From: Gammaproteobacteria bacterium
GTDB lineage: Bacteria; Pseudomonadota; Gammaproteobacteria; GRL18
Assembly (NCBI GenBank): GCA_016744995.1
Contig: JADGDG010000001.1
Location: forward strand, 846,011 to 910,010
Length of the DNA stretch: 64,000 nucleotides
Direction: 5' to 3'
The notes under the pieces are model-generated. The model had not been told where the DNA came from and searched no databases. It saw only the letters and a list, made by a program, of their open reading frames with translations. The stretch's first letter is position 1. The number at the start of each line of letters is the position of its first letter. A program made the position numbers and the translations under genes. Positions 19,154 to 28,739 of this stretch are shown here, piece after piece.

Positions 19154-20236
19154 ATGCTGCAAAACAAACGCCGATATTTTCTGCAATTTGCTTCATTAAC
19201 TCTGGCTGCTTTATTTCTCTCTCTCACGATAGCAATTGCCGCTGCAGATACCCAGTCAGGTGAAGTGCTGTTTCAAAATCAATGTGCTGTATGTCATGGC
19301 AATGAGGGTGCTGGCGGCGTTGGGGTTCCTCTTAATTTACATGATTTTTTAAGCACGACATCAAATCGTTATCTGCACCAAACTATTAAAATGGGGAGAC
19401 CGGGTAGAATTATGCCCGCGTTTCATACTCTTTCGGAAACTCAAATTCAGAGCATTATTCAGTATATACGCAGCTGGCGGCCGGCAGTAGTGATCCCCGA
19501 ATATTCTCTGGATTTAATCCGGGGTGATGCCGAAAAAGGTCAGGCGGTTTATGATTCGACTTGTGCTAATTGCCATCGTGAAAAAGGTATCGGAGGAAAA
19601 GGTACCGGTGTGACTTTTTCCCGGCCAAGAGATGCTGAGCTGATTGCACCGGCAATAGGAAATCCTGCTTTTTTAGCTGCGGCTTCCGATCAAATGATTA
19701 AACACATTATTATGACTGGGCGTGAGTCAACACCGATGGACTCGGCCATGGCTATGGGGCTCAAGGAAGAGGATGTGGATAATGTTGTTACATATTTACG
19801 CTCTTTGGCAGAAACTGATGCACAGCAGCAGATAAAACACAGTCATCGAGATGATGCAGTACTGGTATTTGAGTCATCTTATTCGATTGAAGAAACCATA
19901 GAAAATATGAAGCGAGCTTCTTTGGGACATAACTTTCGCTACGTCAGAGAACAAACGCTAAATCATGGTTTTGTAGAGAAAGAACAGGAAAGTAAAGATG
20001 AATATTTAATTTATTTTTGTAACTTTAATTTTTTAAATCGGGCACTTTTAGTGGATCCACGAATTGGAATGTTTTTACCTTTTAGGGCAACGATTGTTAA
20101 AAAAGAGGATACGATTCTTGTTATGACTGTTAACCCGGATTATCTCTGCTCACTGTTTAATAATGATGAATTAAAACAGGATTGTGACTACATGTCAGAA
20201 AGATACGAAGCCATGCTTGAAGAAAGTACTTTTTAA
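19154..20236 (+). CDS. Dihaem cytochrome c fused to a DUF302 domain
   Basis: 360 residues from ATG 19154, which gives a clean export signal; a frame start at 19121 would lie inside cyaY and add 11 unlikely residues. Two haem sites, CAVCH (near 43) and CANCH (near 135), each have a downstream Met-bearing loop. Residues about 239-345 are a DUF302 domain. The protein should be periplasmic. It starts 4 bases after cyaY and is followed by a second DUF302 gene, so the pair is probably one unit. Role in sulfur oxidation is a contextual inference. Confidence 0.85.
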   Translation: MLQNKRRYFLQFASLTLAALFLSLTIAIAAADTQSGEVLFQNQCAVCHGNEGAGGVGVPLNLHDFLSTTSNRYLHQTIKMGRPGRIMPAFHTLSETQIQSIIQYIRSWRPAVVIPEYSLDLIRGDAEKGQAVYDSTCANCHREKGIGGKGTGVTFSRPRDAELIAPAIGNPAFLAAASDQMIKHIIMTGRESTPMDSAMAMGLKEEDVDNVVTYLRSLAETDAQQQIKHSHRDDAVLVFESSYSIEETIENMKRASLGHNFRYVREQTLNHGFVEKEQESKDEYLIYFCNFNFLNRALLVDPRIGMFLPFRATIVKKEDTILVMTVNPDYLCSLFNNDELKQDCDYMSERYEAMLEESTF

Positions 20237-20241
20237 AGTGA

Positions 20242-20739
20242 ATGAAAATGAAAAATGTATTCTATAGATTATTGTTAAATAGTTTTGTTGTTGTTTTTAT
20301 GTTATCTCCGCTAACGCTACAGGCTGAGCATCAACAAATTATTATGGGCCGCTCATCAGAGGCTTTTCCAGAAACAATGAGTATTTTACAGGAAGAAATA
20401 AAAAAGGCAGGCTATACCATCAGTATTGTGCAGAGAGTTGATATTGGCTTAACGGGAATGGGCTTTAAAACTGATAAATATCGTGTTGTTTTTTTTGGTA
20501 AGTCTGAAGAGATTGAACAATTACCAAAAAAATACCCTGAACTAACTCCTTATTTACCTCTTGCTATTTCGATTTTTGCTGAAGAAGAGGAAACTATTCT
20601 CACCGCAATGTCTCCGGGTTTTATTGAATATAGCTATGTGAAAAATCCAGATTCAAGTGATGCAGAGCTGCATGCCATTTTTCAGCGTTGGCAAAAAGAC
20701 ATTGAATCAATTATTAAAAATGTTGAACACCTGGAATAA
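20242..20739 (+). CDS. Exported DUF302 protein
   Basis: 165 residues with a signal peptide (cleavage probably after LQA near residue 29) and a DUF302-like domain. It begins 5 bases after the cytochrome-DUF302 gene. The family often sits beside sulfur-oxidation genes but has no established biochemical role. Confidence 0.7.
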   Translation: MKMKNVFYRLLLNSFVVVFMLSPLTLQAEHQQIIMGRSSEAFPETMSILQEEIKKAGYTISIVQRVDIGLTGMGFKTDKYRVVFFGKSEEIEQLPKKYPELTPYLPLAISIFAEEEETILTAMSPGFIEYSYVKNPDSSDAELHAIFQRWQKDIESIIKNVEHLE

Positions 20740-20846
20740 ATTGCTCGTTTAAGGAACATTGCAGCTCCCAGAAGGCTGTTCCTGCTTTCATTTCACTGTT
20801 TCATGAACTATATTTTACTGTATCAGGAAAATATCGAGATTTTCAC

Positions 20847-23800
20847 ATGCAATCTGGGCTGTTGTTTAATCAAAACTGGTTTAATCAAATTAGTATCCGC
20901 AATAAACTGCTTCTTTTTCTGGCTGTGCCTATCCTGAGTTTATTATTTTTTATCTATAGTTCATATGAAAATGAACGTCAGACACTGGATAAAACTGAAC
21001 ATGTGAAAGTGTACCTGCAATTGGTTTTCCTGCTTTCGGATGTTGTGACTGAACTGCAAAAAGAACGGGGACTCACTCTTGGCTATCTGCAGGATATTGA
21101 TGATCATCAGGAATTATCTTTACTCAATGTGCAGCGAAAAATAACTGATGAAAAACTGCAGCTATTTAAACAGGCGTTGAAAAAATCAATTAAAACCATA
21201 GAACTGACTTATACAAAACTCATTAAAGTATTCGATGATTTGCTTGTACAAAGGAAACAATTACATCAGCTGCCTCTAAATCCTGACAATAGCCAATTGA
21301 TTTTTGAATTTTATATCAGCCTCAATAATAATCTTATTAATATTATGTATTATTTTGCTAAATTAACAGATGATCCTGAATTAAACCGCTTAATAACGGC
21401 CTATATGGCACTGATACAACTTCAGGAGAAAAAAGGCCAGGAACGGGGTCTGCTTAATGGTATTTTAAAATCTCAACAAATAGGCAGCTATGAATTTGGT
21501 ATTTTGAGCGGCATTAACTCTAATCAGGTAATATATCTCAATAGTTTTTTCAATTCGGCCCCGATAAAATACACACAATTACTCAGGAAAAAACTGAGCC
21601 AGCCGGAAGTGTTTAAGGTTGAAATGATCCGCAAAGACATTTTGAGTACCTACTCACGTCTTGAGCTATTGAATAAAATACAACAATCGATCGGTTATGG
21701 TGGTCTGATCCATCAATTTAAAAACTATGTGGTTCGAGGAGAAGCAAAATATATTGAGCAATTTGATCAGGGATTTGTGCAACTACAGGATATGCTGAAG
21801 ACGTCATACTATTTGAATACAGCCTCTGTTGAGGAAAAAAATCGCTTTAAGCGCATTATTTCTACCTTTGATGTATATCAGAGTATGCTCCCAATTATTT
21901 CCCAGCAACATAAAAAAAATATCGCTCCAAAAGTTATTGATGAAATGGTCAAAGTGAATGATGCCATGGCATTAGATGCAATTAATCAACTGCGTTCCAG
22001 GCTGACTTACATTGATGTTTCTAACTGGTGGCAGGATGCATCTTTTGTGGTGGAACAATATTCACAAATTTCTCAATTTCTGAGACATGCTATCATGCAG
22101 CGTATTGACTTACTGGAGACTCAGGGCACTCAAGGTTTTTATCTTTATCTGGCGCTGGTAATAGGGACGATTTTAGCTACTCTGTTTTTTGCTTACCTGC
22201 TTCTGAACCGGCTGGTCGGGGAGATCAGGTTTATTTCTTCAGCAATGGCCTCTATGTTCAATGGTGAATATAATCAGCGCTTACCCATCAATGGTAATGA
22301 TGAAATCAGTCAAATGGCCCGTGCTTTTAATCAACTTATTTCAGAGCGAGAAAATACTGAGCAGCAGTTAAAACTAGCTCTGGAAGAGGCACAATCAGGT
22401 ATAAAAGCCAAGGGTGATTTTTTATCGACTATGAGCCATGAAATTCGTACACCTTTAAACGGTGTATTGGGTATGTCAGAGTTATTATCGCAGACAAGCC
22501 TGGACACAGAACAAAAGGAGTATATTGAAACCATCACCAGTTCGGGGCAATTATTATTAACCATCGTGAATGATATTCTGGATTTCTCCAAACTTGATAC
22601 TGACAATGTTGAGCTGGAACAAATTTCATTTGATTTAGAAAAAGCAGGCTTTGATACACTGCAGCTATTATCATCCAATGCTTCGGTGAAAAAAATTGAT
22701 TTGATCTTTAATTATGATATCGACATACCACATTACTTTATTGGTGATCCCTCCCGTCTTCGACAAATTTTACTTAACCTGGTTAATAATGCTATTAAAT
22801 TTACCCAATCTGGCCATGTATTATTGGAAATGACGGCTGAAACACTGGGGCAGAAGTTATACCGAATTAAAATATCTGTCCAGGATTCAGGCATTGGTAT
22901 CGACCCGGTACATCTGGCTAAATTATTTGATGCCTTTACCCAGGCAGAGCAGTCTACAACGCGAGAATATGGTGGTACTGGACTGGGGCTGGCTATTAGT
23001 AAACGACTGGTCGGACTTATGGGAGGAAAGTTGCAGGTTACTTCTAAACCTGATGAGGGCAGTAACTTTTATTTTACTTTGACATTACCGGTGTTGGATA
23101 CAAGGGTTAAGATCCTGGATACCCATGTTGATCTGGCGGATATCAGCATCCTTATTGTTGATGATAATCCGGTTAATTTAGCCATTTTTAAAAAATACCT
23201 GAATCACTATAAAATAAAGACCGTGTTGTTAGAGCAACCTTCCCGGGCAATGGAACAAATAAAACAATCCCGGGAGTCCGGTCATTTGTTTGATATGATT
23301 TTACTGGATCACCATATGCCAGAGCTGAATGGTATTGAGCTGGCCAGATTGATCCGATCAAAACATGAATATGATAGAGTAAAACTTATTCTGCTGACAT
23401 CTGGAGGTAGCAGGAGTGATGCTGAAAAGATCCGGGAAGCGGGATTCTCAGCTTATCACACAAAACCTGTCCGCTCAGAAATCCTGATACAATCCATTTT
23501 AAATATAAAATGTAATGAGAGTCCTCAACCAGAAGAGAGTCCTCAACCAGGAAAGAGTCCTCAACCAGGAAAGAGTCCTCAACCAGAAGAGAGTTCTCAA
23601 CCAGGAAAGAGTCTTAAACTAGAACCAGAAACAAGTCTTCAACCTGGGGAGAGCCACCAGCAAGAAAAGAATCCTCAGCAGGAACAAAGCCTTCCTCTGG
23701 ATAATAGTCAGGGAGCAGGACAAAATGAGTTAATAAGCAATTTCAATATTGAAAAAGCAATGGCTCCGGCTTCTTCTGCCAATCTGGAGCAAAAAGTATT

Positions 23801-24203
23801 ATTTTCAGCCGACGTACTCTTAGCAGAAGATAATCTTGTCAATCAGAAAGTGGCTCTGGCTGTTTTTAAAAAATTAAATCTTCAGGTCGATGTTGCTAAT
23901 AACGGCAAAGAAGCTGTTGAAAGGTGTCAGAGTAAAACCTATGATTTGATTTTTATGGATTGTCAGATGCCAGAGATGGATGGTTATGAAGCAACTGCTG
24001 AACTCAGAAAAAATGAATTGGATCAGCATACACCGATCATTGCTCTGACTGCTAATGCACTGGAAGAAGACAGACAAAAATGCCTGCAGGCAGGTATGGA
24101 TGATTTTGTCTCAAAACCATTCAAAAAAGGTGATATTATTAAAGTCCTGGAATGTTGGTTGACTTCTGATGCCGATCAAGTCGAAAAGGAAACAAAGGCT
24201 TGA
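20847..24203 (+). CDS. NIT-domain hybrid histidine kinase with two receivers
   Basis: 1118 residues. TM1 is at about 20-38; the periplasmic part has the NIT helical-bundle pattern (ELQKERGLT near 68, QEKKGQERG near 195) associated with nitrate/nitrite sensing. TM2 is at about 428-450, then HAMP, HisKA (STMSHEIRTPLNG near 527), HATPase, receiver 1 (about 768-885), a repeat-encoded linker (about 890-952) and receiver 2 (about 990-1110) with MDCQMPEMDG. Receiver 1 has DHHMPE at the acceptor. No output domain is present, so an Hpt partner is needed; the next gene carries one. Confidence 0.9.
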   Translation: MQSGLLFNQNWFNQISIRNKLLLFLAVPILSLLFFIYSSYENERQTLDKTEHVKVYLQLVFLLSDVVTELQKERGLTLGYLQDIDDHQELSLLNVQRKITDEKLQLFKQALKKSIKTIELTYTKLIKVFDDLLVQRKQLHQLPLNPDNSQLIFEFYISLNNNLINIMYYFAKLTDDPELNRLITAYMALIQLQEKKGQERGLLNGILKSQQIGSYEFGILSGINSNQVIYLNSFFNSAPIKYTQLLRKKLSQPEVFKVEMIRKDILSTYSRLELLNKIQQSIGYGGLIHQFKNYVVRGEAKYIEQFDQGFVQLQDMLKTSYYLNTASVEEKNRFKRIISTFDVYQSMLPIISQQHKKNIAPKVIDEMVKVNDAMALDAINQLRSRLTYIDVSNWWQDASFVVEQYSQISQFLRHAIMQRIDLLETQGTQGFYLYLALVIGTILATLFFAYLLLNRLVGEIRFISSAMASMFNGEYNQRLPINGNDEISQMARAFNQLISERENTEQQLKLALEEAQSGIKAKGDFLSTMSHEIRTPLNGVLGMSELLSQTSLDTEQKEYIETITSSGQLLLTIVNDILDFSKLDTDNVELEQISFDLEKAGFDTLQLLSSNASVKKIDLIFNYDIDIPHYFIGDPSRLRQILLNLVNNAIKFTQSGHVLLEMTAETLGQKLYRIKISVQDSGIGIDPVHLAKLFDAFTQAEQSTTREYGGTGLGLAISKRLVGLMGGKLQVTSKPDEGSNFYFTLTLPVLDTRVKILDTHVDLADISILIVDDNPVNLAIFKKYLNHYKIKTVLLEQPSRAMEQIKQSRESGHLFDMILLDHHMPELNGIELARLIRSKHEYDRVKLILLTSGGSRSDAEKIREAGFSAYHTKPVRSEILIQSILNIKCNESPQPEESPQPGKSPQPGKSPQPEESSQPGKSLKLEPETSLQPGESHQQEKNPQQEQSLPLDNSQGAGQNELISNFNIEKAMAPASSANLEQKVLFSADVLLAEDNLVNQKVALAVFKKLNLQVDVANNGKEAVERCQSKTYDLIFMDCQMPEMDGYEATAELRKNELDQHTPIIALTANALEEDRQKCLQAGMDDFVSKPFKKGDIIKVLECWLTSDADQVEKETKA
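23517..23702 (+). repeat. 18-bp minisatellite, cluster 2 (in kinase linker)
   Basis: About ten in-frame units. The first five (23517-23606) differ by only one to three bases from GAGAGTCCTCAACCAGRA; later ones are more diverged. They encode an E/K-S-P/L-Q-P-x-x type linker between the two receiver domains. Confidence 0.9.
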
Positions 24204-24210
24204 ACCAATA

Positions 24211-27200
24211 ATGCCCAATCACAATAAAATACTTATTTTCTCTTGTCTGCTGCTGGTTGTTTGTGTGTTCATAAAAACTGCCCTGCAATACCAGACGGTT
24301 GATCAGACCTATGAACAGATTGCTCTTGATGAGTCTGGCAGTCATAGTTCTTTTATCCAGGCTTTTCGGCAGGTTTACCAACGTGCTTATCTGGAAAATA
24401 ATATTGCCATAGATGATAAGACCATTCACTTACTTCCCATACATACAATTCGTGATATCAGCGAGCAATTCTCTCAGTTTGAACATGAAAATATCAGGAT
24501 CAGAACTGTTTCGGAGCAGCCAAGAAATTCTTTAAATCAGGCTGATGAAAAAGAAATACAACTAATTCAGTATTTCCGGGAACACCCGGACATACAGATT
24601 AAAATGGAGCGTGATGGCAAAGATGCTTATTTATATGCACAGGCTCTGCGCATTAGCCCCCAGTGTCTGAATTGTCATGGTAAGAAAGAATTGGCCCCTA
24701 AGAGCATTCAGGAACGCTATGATAGTGCTTATGACTTTCAGCTAGGAGATGTCAGAGGTATATTAGCAATTCACTACGACAGACACTATCTCAGGGATAA
24801 GCTGCTGGCAGTTTTTTATTCTAATATGCGCATTGATTTTGCTTTACTGTTTATGGTATTGATTGGTTTTTTTATTCTGCTTCGCCTGATTAGAAACAGA
24901 GATGCACATTATTCAAAAGCAATTGAAGAGAGTCAGTCCCAGTTGGAGTTGGTGCTTAAGAGTACTGAAGTGGGTATTTGGGACTGGAAGGTGCAAACGG
25001 GTGAAGTTGCTTTTAATGAACGCTGGGCTGGGATCATTGGTTATTCTCTAAAGGATTTGGAGCCGACTACGATTGAAACATGGACGGCTTATGCTCATCC
25101 AGATGATTTGCAACAGTCTGAGCAAAAACTAAAACAGTACTGGCAGGGTAAAGCCAATCATTACACTAATGAATCTCGAATGAAGCACAAGGATGGTCAT
25201 TGGGTTTGGGTACTGGACACTGGCAAGGTGGTGGAATGGCAGAAGGACGGCAAGCCCAGGCGTATGATTGGCACACATATTGATATTACCCAGCATAAAC
25301 TTGAAGAGCAGGCTCAACTGAAAAGAGAGCAGAAGTTTATGAGCTTGTTCCATGCATCGGATGATGCCATGCTATTGATTGATAATGAGCAATTCATTGA
25401 TTGCAATCAGGCTGCGGCAGCTATGCTGGGTTATCAAAATGAAAATCAATTATTGTTGGTGTATCCATCAAAGCTATCACCTCCCCGGCAGCCGGATGGC
25501 AGGAATTCTGCGGAAAAAGCTCCGGCTATGATCAATCTGGCACTGGAGCAGGGGTTCAACCGCTTTGAATGGCTGCATCAAAAGAAAAATGGTGAGACCA
25601 TTCTGATTGAAGTATCACTGGCACTGACCCCCATATCCATCCATGGTGAAACCTTGCTACATTGTATCTGGCGTGATTTAACACGGATCAAGGAAGCAGA
25701 AGCGGCTTTGATTCAATCCAGAGAAACAGCAAAAGAGGCAGTAAGAGCTAAGAGTGAATTTTTGGCCAGTATGAGTCATGAGATCCGTACGCCCATGAAT
25801 GGTGTACTGGGCATGTTGGGATTGCTGGAAGCTTCTGAACTGGATGATGAACAGCACCATCGTGTGGTGCTGGCTAAGAGCAGTGCCACTGCATTATTGC
25901 TGCTGATCAATGATCTTCTGGATTTTTCCAAAATGGAAGCTGGCAAGCTGGAACTGGAAATACTGGATTATGATTTACGCACAATGCTGGGAGAATTTGC
26001 TGAGTCTATGGCCTTGCAGGCTCAGGATAAAGATCTGGAAGTGATCCTGGACATCACCGGAGTTGAGTGCTCTATGATTAGAGGTGATGCAGGACGCCTG
26101 CGTCAGATACTGACTAATCTTATGGATAATGCCATTAAATTTACTGAGCAGGGAGAAATTACGATCTTTGCTGAATTATCTGCGCAAGATGAACAGGTAG
26201 ATAAACTGCGTGTCTCGATTAGTGATACCGGAATCGGCATAGCAGAAGATAAGCTGAATCTTTTGTTTCAGTCATTCACTCAAGTGGATACTTCAACCAC
26301 CCGTCAATATGGCGGCACTGGACTGGGGCTGGCCATTGTAAAGCAACTCTGCGAATTAATGGGGGGAATTATTCAGGTAACCAGTGTGGTGGGACAGGGA
26401 AGTTGTTTTGAATTCAGTCTATTGCTTGAGCCGAGTGAACAATCTAAACCGGTGATCCCTGAGAGTGATATCAGTTTGCTTAATATTTTGCTGGTTGATG
26501 ATAACCGGACCAACCGGTATGTGATGAAAAGGCAACTGGAACACTGGGGTGCGCATGTTGAAGAAGCAATTGATGGCCCATCTGCATTGGCTTTATGTCA
26601 GTCAAAAATAGAAGGAGGCCGATCAGATTTATTTGATATTACGATCCTGGACATGCAAATGCCGGGAATGAGCGGCGCTGAACTGGGTAAACAGCTGAGA
26701 AATGCTCCTCGTTTTAATGAAATGAAACTGGTTATGATGACATCTATCAGCAATGGTGGTGATGCCCGTTATTTTTCTGAGCTGGGTTTTAGTGCTTATT
26801 TCCCCAAACCTGCTACAACGGCTGATTTGTATACTGCCCTGGCTGTTCTGACTGAGAATGATCAATCACTCCAGCAAGCTGCTCCGTTGGTGACTCAGCA
26901 CTATGCAAAACCGACTGTAAAACCGCTTGTAAAACCACTGACCCGCACAACCGAACTGAATGATTTTGCATCACCTGCATCAGCATTACAAGCAGGCCTG
27001 CACTCCTGGAAAGAAAATCCTCGTATCCTGTTGGTAGAAGATAATAAAGTGAATCAATTGGTTGCCAAAGGAATTTTAAAGAAATCAGGTGTAAATATCG
27101 ATATTGCTGTTAATGGTGTTAAAGCACTGGAGATGCTTAATCAGAAACAGGATAAAGCATATCATTTAATTTTTATGGACTGTCAGATGCCAGAAATGGA

Positions 27201-28725
27201 TGGTTACGAAGCTTCTCGTCAGATAAGGGCTGGAAAATGCGGAGAGTTGTATCAAACAGTGCCCATTGTTGCTATGACCGCTAATGCCATGGAGGGAGAT
27301 AAAGAAAAATGTCTGGCTGCTGGTATGAATGATTATCTCAGTAAGCCCATTCATCCCGAGCTTGTTACTGAAAAATTAGTCAGATGGTTAGCGATTGAAG
27401 CAATTTTCAGCTCAGAGGATCATGTGAATGCTAAGATTCAAGTAGAGGATAATACGAATGCTGACTGGGATCAAAATGAAGTTCATGAACGGGTTAATGG
27501 TGAAAGTGAGCAGTTATCAGCACTCATTGAGTTATTTCTGGAGGATATTCCTACACAAATACAAGCATTGAAAAATGCAGTTGAAAGTAATAATTTTACA
27601 GCTATATGCCACACTGCACATGCTATTAAAGGCGTTGCTGCAAATCTGAGTGGTCTGCGGCTGCAGCGTCTGGCTGCACAGATAGAAGAAGATGCCAGAG
27701 ATGAAGACATGACATCAGTTATTGAACATCTTGATGCTCTGCTCCATGCTAATGGGCAATTTATACAACACTTACAGGAATACCTGAAACAACATCCTGT
27801 TGCTGCAACATCGCTGAGCAGTACTGATTACATGCAAGAAGAACAGACGGAAAAACCGGTTATTCTTATTGTTGATGATGTTCCTGCCAATATTCATTCG
27901 TTGGCTGTTTGTCTGAAAGATTTTTATGCGATTAAGACAGCAAGCAATGGTCGATCTTGTATAGAAATGGTTAATAATTATCCAGAGATTGATTTGATAC
28001 TGCTTGATATTGGAATGCCGGAAATGGATGGTTATGAAGTGTGTCAGTATTTGCAAAGCAACTCTGCTACAAAGGATATCCCCATTATTTTTGTGACTGC
28101 TAATGATAGAGAAGCGGATGAAAAACGTGGACTGGAATTGGGGGGAGTGGATTATATTACAAAGCCGGTACGGCCATCGATTGTTATCGCCAGAGTCAAG
28201 ACCCATATCACATTAAAACAACAGCATGATGAATTAATGGCAGTAGCCACCCATGACCATTTAACCGGGCTTTATAATCGTCATTATCTGATGCAAAGTG
28301 CACCAAAGAAAATTTCCCGCTCCATCCGACATAAAATGCCCTTATCTTTAGTGATGATGGATATTGATCACTTTAAACGGGTGAATGATCAATATGGACA
28401 TCCTGTGGGGGACAAAGTTTTGATAATGATTGCTGATGTTTTGAATAAACATTCTCGGGAAGAAGATACAGTGGTACGCATTGGCGGTGAAGAATTTATT
28501 ATTTTTATGGATTATTGTGAGCTTGATGAAGCCAGGACAAAAGCCGATGAAATCAGACTGTCCATCGCACAAGGAAAAATAGATAATATTTCAGTCACGT
28601 CAAGTTTTGGTGTTGTGCAAATGAGATCTGAGGGTGAAAATATTAAGAGTTTAATTAAACGAGCTGATAATGCGCTATATCAGGCTAAAGAAATAGGACG
28701 TAATTGTGTTGTTGTTTCTAGCTGA
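24211..28725 (+). CDS. Giant hybrid kinase with haem-type sensor, three receivers, Hpt and GGDEF
   Basis: 1504 residues from ATG 24211; an earlier ATG at 24169 overlaps the preceding gene. Order: TM1 (7-26), periplasmic DUF3365/Tll0287-like domain with one haem motif CLNCH (near 151), TM2 (208-228), PAS (about 245-355), PAS (375-495), HisKA (ASMSHEIRTPMNG near 517), HATPase, receiver (758), receiver (938), Hpt (AHAIKG near 1133), receiver (1216), GGDEF with intact GGEEF (near 1425). It could run a full phosphorelay within one chain and end in c-di-GMP synthesis. The haem sensor suggests redox or gas input. Confidence 0.9.
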   Translation: MPNHNKILIFSCLLLVVCVFIKTALQYQTVDQTYEQIALDESGSHSSFIQAFRQVYQRAYLENNIAIDDKTIHLLPIHTIRDISEQFSQFEHENIRIRTVSEQPRNSLNQADEKEIQLIQYFREHPDIQIKMERDGKDAYLYAQALRISPQCLNCHGKKELAPKSIQERYDSAYDFQLGDVRGILAIHYDRHYLRDKLLAVFYSNMRIDFALLFMVLIGFFILLRLIRNRDAHYSKAIEESQSQLELVLKSTEVGIWDWKVQTGEVAFNERWAGIIGYSLKDLEPTTIETWTAYAHPDDLQQSEQKLKQYWQGKANHYTNESRMKHKDGHWVWVLDTGKVVEWQKDGKPRRMIGTHIDITQHKLEEQAQLKREQKFMSLFHASDDAMLLIDNEQFIDCNQAAAAMLGYQNENQLLLVYPSKLSPPRQPDGRNSAEKAPAMINLALEQGFNRFEWLHQKKNGETILIEVSLALTPISIHGETLLHCIWRDLTRIKEAEAALIQSRETAKEAVRAKSEFLASMSHEIRTPMNGVLGMLGLLEASELDDEQHHRVVLAKSSATALLLLINDLLDFSKMEAGKLELEILDYDLRTMLGEFAESMALQAQDKDLEVILDITGVECSMIRGDAGRLRQILTNLMDNAIKFTEQGEITIFAELSAQDEQVDKLRVSISDTGIGIAEDKLNLLFQSFTQVDTSTTRQYGGTGLGLAIVKQLCELMGGIIQVTSVVGQGSCFEFSLLLEPSEQSKPVIPESDISLLNILLVDDNRTNRYVMKRQLEHWGAHVEEAIDGPSALALCQSKIEGGRSDLFDITILDMQMPGMSGAELGKQLRNAPRFNEMKLVMMTSISNGGDARYFSELGFSAYFPKPATTADLYTALAVLTENDQSLQQAAPLVTQHYAKPTVKPLVKPLTRTTELNDFASPASALQAGLHSWKENPRILLVEDNKVNQLVAKGILKKSGVNIDIAVNGVKALEMLNQKQDKAYHLIFMDCQMPEMDGYEASRQIRAGKCGELYQTVPIVAMTANAMEGDKEKCLAAGMNDYLSKPIHPELVTEKLVRWLAIEAIFSSEDHVNAKIQVEDNTNADWDQNEVHERVNGESEQLSALIELFLEDIPTQIQALKNAVESNNFTAICHTAHAIKGVAANLSGLRLQRLAAQIEEDARDEDMTSVIEHLDALLHANGQFIQHLQEYLKQHPVAATSLSSTDYMQEEQTEKPVILIVDDVPANIHSLAVCLKDFYAIKTASNGRSCIEMVNNYPEIDLILLDIGMPEMDGYEVCQYLQSNSATKDIPIIFVTANDREADEKRGLELGGVDYITKPVRPSIVIARVKTHITLKQQHDELMAVATHDHLTGLYNRHYLMQSAPKKISRSIRHKMPLSLVMMDIDHFKRVNDQYGHPVGDKVLIMIADVLNKHSREEDTVVRIGGEEFIIFMDYCELDEARTKADEIRLSIAQGKIDNISVTSSFGVVQMRSEGENIKSLIKRADNALYQAKEIGRNCVVVSS

Positions 28726-28739
28726 CAACTTTTTTTTAT

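Noticed and set aside
20752..20783. Terminator after the DUF302 gene
   Set aside because: AGGAACA/TGTTCCT gives only a 7-bp stem with an 18-base loop and no T-run.
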